This document shows, in pieces, positions 63,401-64,000 of a stretch of DNA of 64,000 bases. How positions within the stretch are numbered: the first letter of the stretch is position 1; every line of letters starts with the position of its first letter. A program made the translations under genes and the position numbers. The notes under the pieces are model-generated. The model did not search any database, was not told where the DNA came from, and saw nothing but the letters and a program-made list of their open reading frames with translations. Origin of the DNA: Metallyticus violacea (taxonomy: Eukaryota; Arthropoda; Insecta; Mantodea; Metallyticidae); assembly GCA_030762175.1 (NCBI GenBank), contig JAUJEO010000021.1, forward strand, positions 124,001 through 188,000. The letters are read 5' to 3'.

Positions 63401-64000
63401 AAAAAAATTTTTTTTTGAAGTTTGGAAACTTCGTTAGAATCACTTTTTTTCCGTTCATATTTCAGATAACTTGTTCTCTCTCATTATACTAGTTTGATAG
63501 CCTTAGACAAGCATATTATGCGCAAAGAATCTCGAAAAGAAAAAAATTTTTTTTCGAAGTTTGGAAACTTCCTTAGAATCACTTTTTTTCCATTCTTATT
63601 TGAGATAACTTGTTCTCTTTCATTACTCTTGTTTGATAGCCTTAGACAAGCATATTATGCGCAAAGAATCTCGAAAAGAAAAAAATTTTTTTTCGAAGTT
63701 TGGAAACTTCGTTAGAATCACTTTTTTTCCGTTCTTATTTAAGATTACTGGTTGTCTTTCATTATACTAGTTTGATAGCTTCAGACAAGCATATTATGCG
63801 CAAAGAATCTCGAAAAGAAAAAAATTTTTTTTCGAAGTTTGGAAACTTCGTTAGAATCACTTTTTTTTCCGTTCTTATTTTAGATAATTTGTTCTCTTTC
63901 ATTATACTAGTTTGATAGCCTTAGACAAGCATATTATGCGCAAAGAATCTCGAAAAGAAAAAAATTTTTTTTCGAAGTTTGGAAACTTCGTTAGAATCAC
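60441..64000 (+). repeat. Right flank: duplicate of 45.7-49.1 kb
   Basis: Bases 60,665-61,974 match 51,429-52,738 (offset 9,236), including tacttgtatgatag, gataacc, ttcttaattgag, ttcaatatac and attagacataactgg. From 62,460 on, the sequence follows 47,562 onward (offset 14,898), shifting to offset 14,759 after one monomer (the tctgttc and attaaacgc pair is reduced). It ends in a ttttagataatttg monomer and a partial copy that continues past the window. Private changes include cgacgtttgg (near 61,622), ttcatcatac (63,216), attaaacttg (63,358) and ttcatatttc (63,455). Confidence 0.78.

Larger units (their letters stand above)
1..64000 (+). repeat. Satellite DNA array, ~139-bp monomer, whole window
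   Basis: The phrase ctctttcatt recurs every 139 bp or so from base 1 to the last line, with the rest of each monomer strongly conserved, always on the same strand. Hand-counted monomers are mostly 139 bp, with 127-, 137-, 138- and 140-bp variants, giving about 460 copies. No unrelated sequence longer than about 20 bp interrupts them, so this entry also accounts for every stretch without a gene. One consensus copy counted by hand has 43 G+C of 139 (31%). Long homogeneous arrays of this kind are known from eukaryotic centromeres, pericentromeres and other heterochromatin. Centromere identity is inference, and the species is not recognisable from the sequence. Confidence 0.98.

Noticed and set aside
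226..63915. Repeated open frames of 60-116 codons with a shared protein pattern (for example starting METSLESLFFRSYLR or MIALDKHIMRKES) on the + strand
   Set aside because: The same satellite is read in different frames. The length 139 leaves a remainder of 1 modulo 3, so a frame passes through different phases in successive monomers and ends at a stop. Many starts are TTG inside tttgatag, and substitutions and indels show no sign of frame conservation. The pattern comes from repetition, not from a protein family.
1..64000. CRISPR array
   Set aside because: The repeated unit is contiguous, with no unique spacers between conserved repeats; the whole 139 bp is conserved. The unit is also far longer than a CRISPR repeat-spacer unit, and no cas gene is present.
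1..64000. Telomeric or ribosomal repeat, or a transposon-derived terminal repeat
   Set aside because: No short G-rich telomere motif, no rRNA-like conserved segment, no transposase or reverse transcriptase frame and no LTR-like boundary was found on either strand.
1..64000. Naming the satellite family or the species
   Set aside because: I do not recognise the 139-bp monomer. A database search of the consensus would be needed, and a guess would not be supported by the sequence.

Overview
The whole 64 kb window is one uninterrupted head-to-tail satellite DNA array. The basic monomer is about 139 bp (first complete copy 1-139, about 31% G+C by hand count of one consensus copy), and roughly 460 monomers fill the window, all in the same orientation. 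I found no gene, RNA gene, transposon, unique spacer or inverted segment of monomer size. Open frames of 60-116 codons recur every monomer or two, but they are by-products of the repeat and I call none as a gene. An array of this size and purity, with nested higher-order structure, points to a eukaryotic centromeric or pericentromeric (or other constitutive heterochromatin) locus assembled from long reads. I do not recognise the satellite family and cannot name the species or decide between plant and animal.

Monomer anatomy, in monomer coordinates with ctcttt as base 1: a SpeI-type site actagt at about 13-18; tgcgca at 44-49; an A4-G-A7-T8 tract at about 60-79; a perfect 18-bp dyad cgaagtttggaaacttcg at 80-97; and, overlapping its right arm, cttcgttagaatcactt at 93-109, which matches 11 of 17 positions of the mammalian CENP-B box as I recall it. 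Two main monomer classes exist. One carries cttcgtt with ccgttc. The other carries cttcctt with ccattc, which breaks the dyad and the CENP-B-like core and removes two CpGs. A 127-bp short monomer and several diagnostic variants (aggtatgcgc, gataccctgag, attaaacgc, tttatttcg, ggtcaaag and others) let the larger structure be read by eye.

Layout: 1-9.4 kb is a mosaic of a ~1.6 kb block A, a ~970-bp tandem duplication (1.66-3.58 kb) and a ~2.1 kb block B. 9,413-16,059 is a tandem duplication of a 24-monomer unit (3,323 and 3,324 bp). 17.0-21.8 kb and 23.1-27.6 kb are two copies of a ~4.5-4.7 kb segment at offset 5.95-6.09 kb. 28.1-29.8 kb is a fourth copy of block B whose left edge carries a fold-back insertion. 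29.7-45.3 kb is a 2.6-2.9 kb higher-order series. 48.1-51.4 kb holds two copies of a 1,655-bp 12-mer unit. 52,444-60,440 is a nearly identical tandem array of a 12-monomer, 1,655-bp unit: four full copies plus one lacking two monomers. 60.4-64 kb repeats sequence seen at 45.7-49.1 kb.

There is no gene network to describe. The biology here is the evolution of the array: unequal exchange, segmental duplication at several scales, slippage deletion and one visible template switch, with the right half looking most recently homogenised. Block boundaries are hand-read and approximate unless given to the base.
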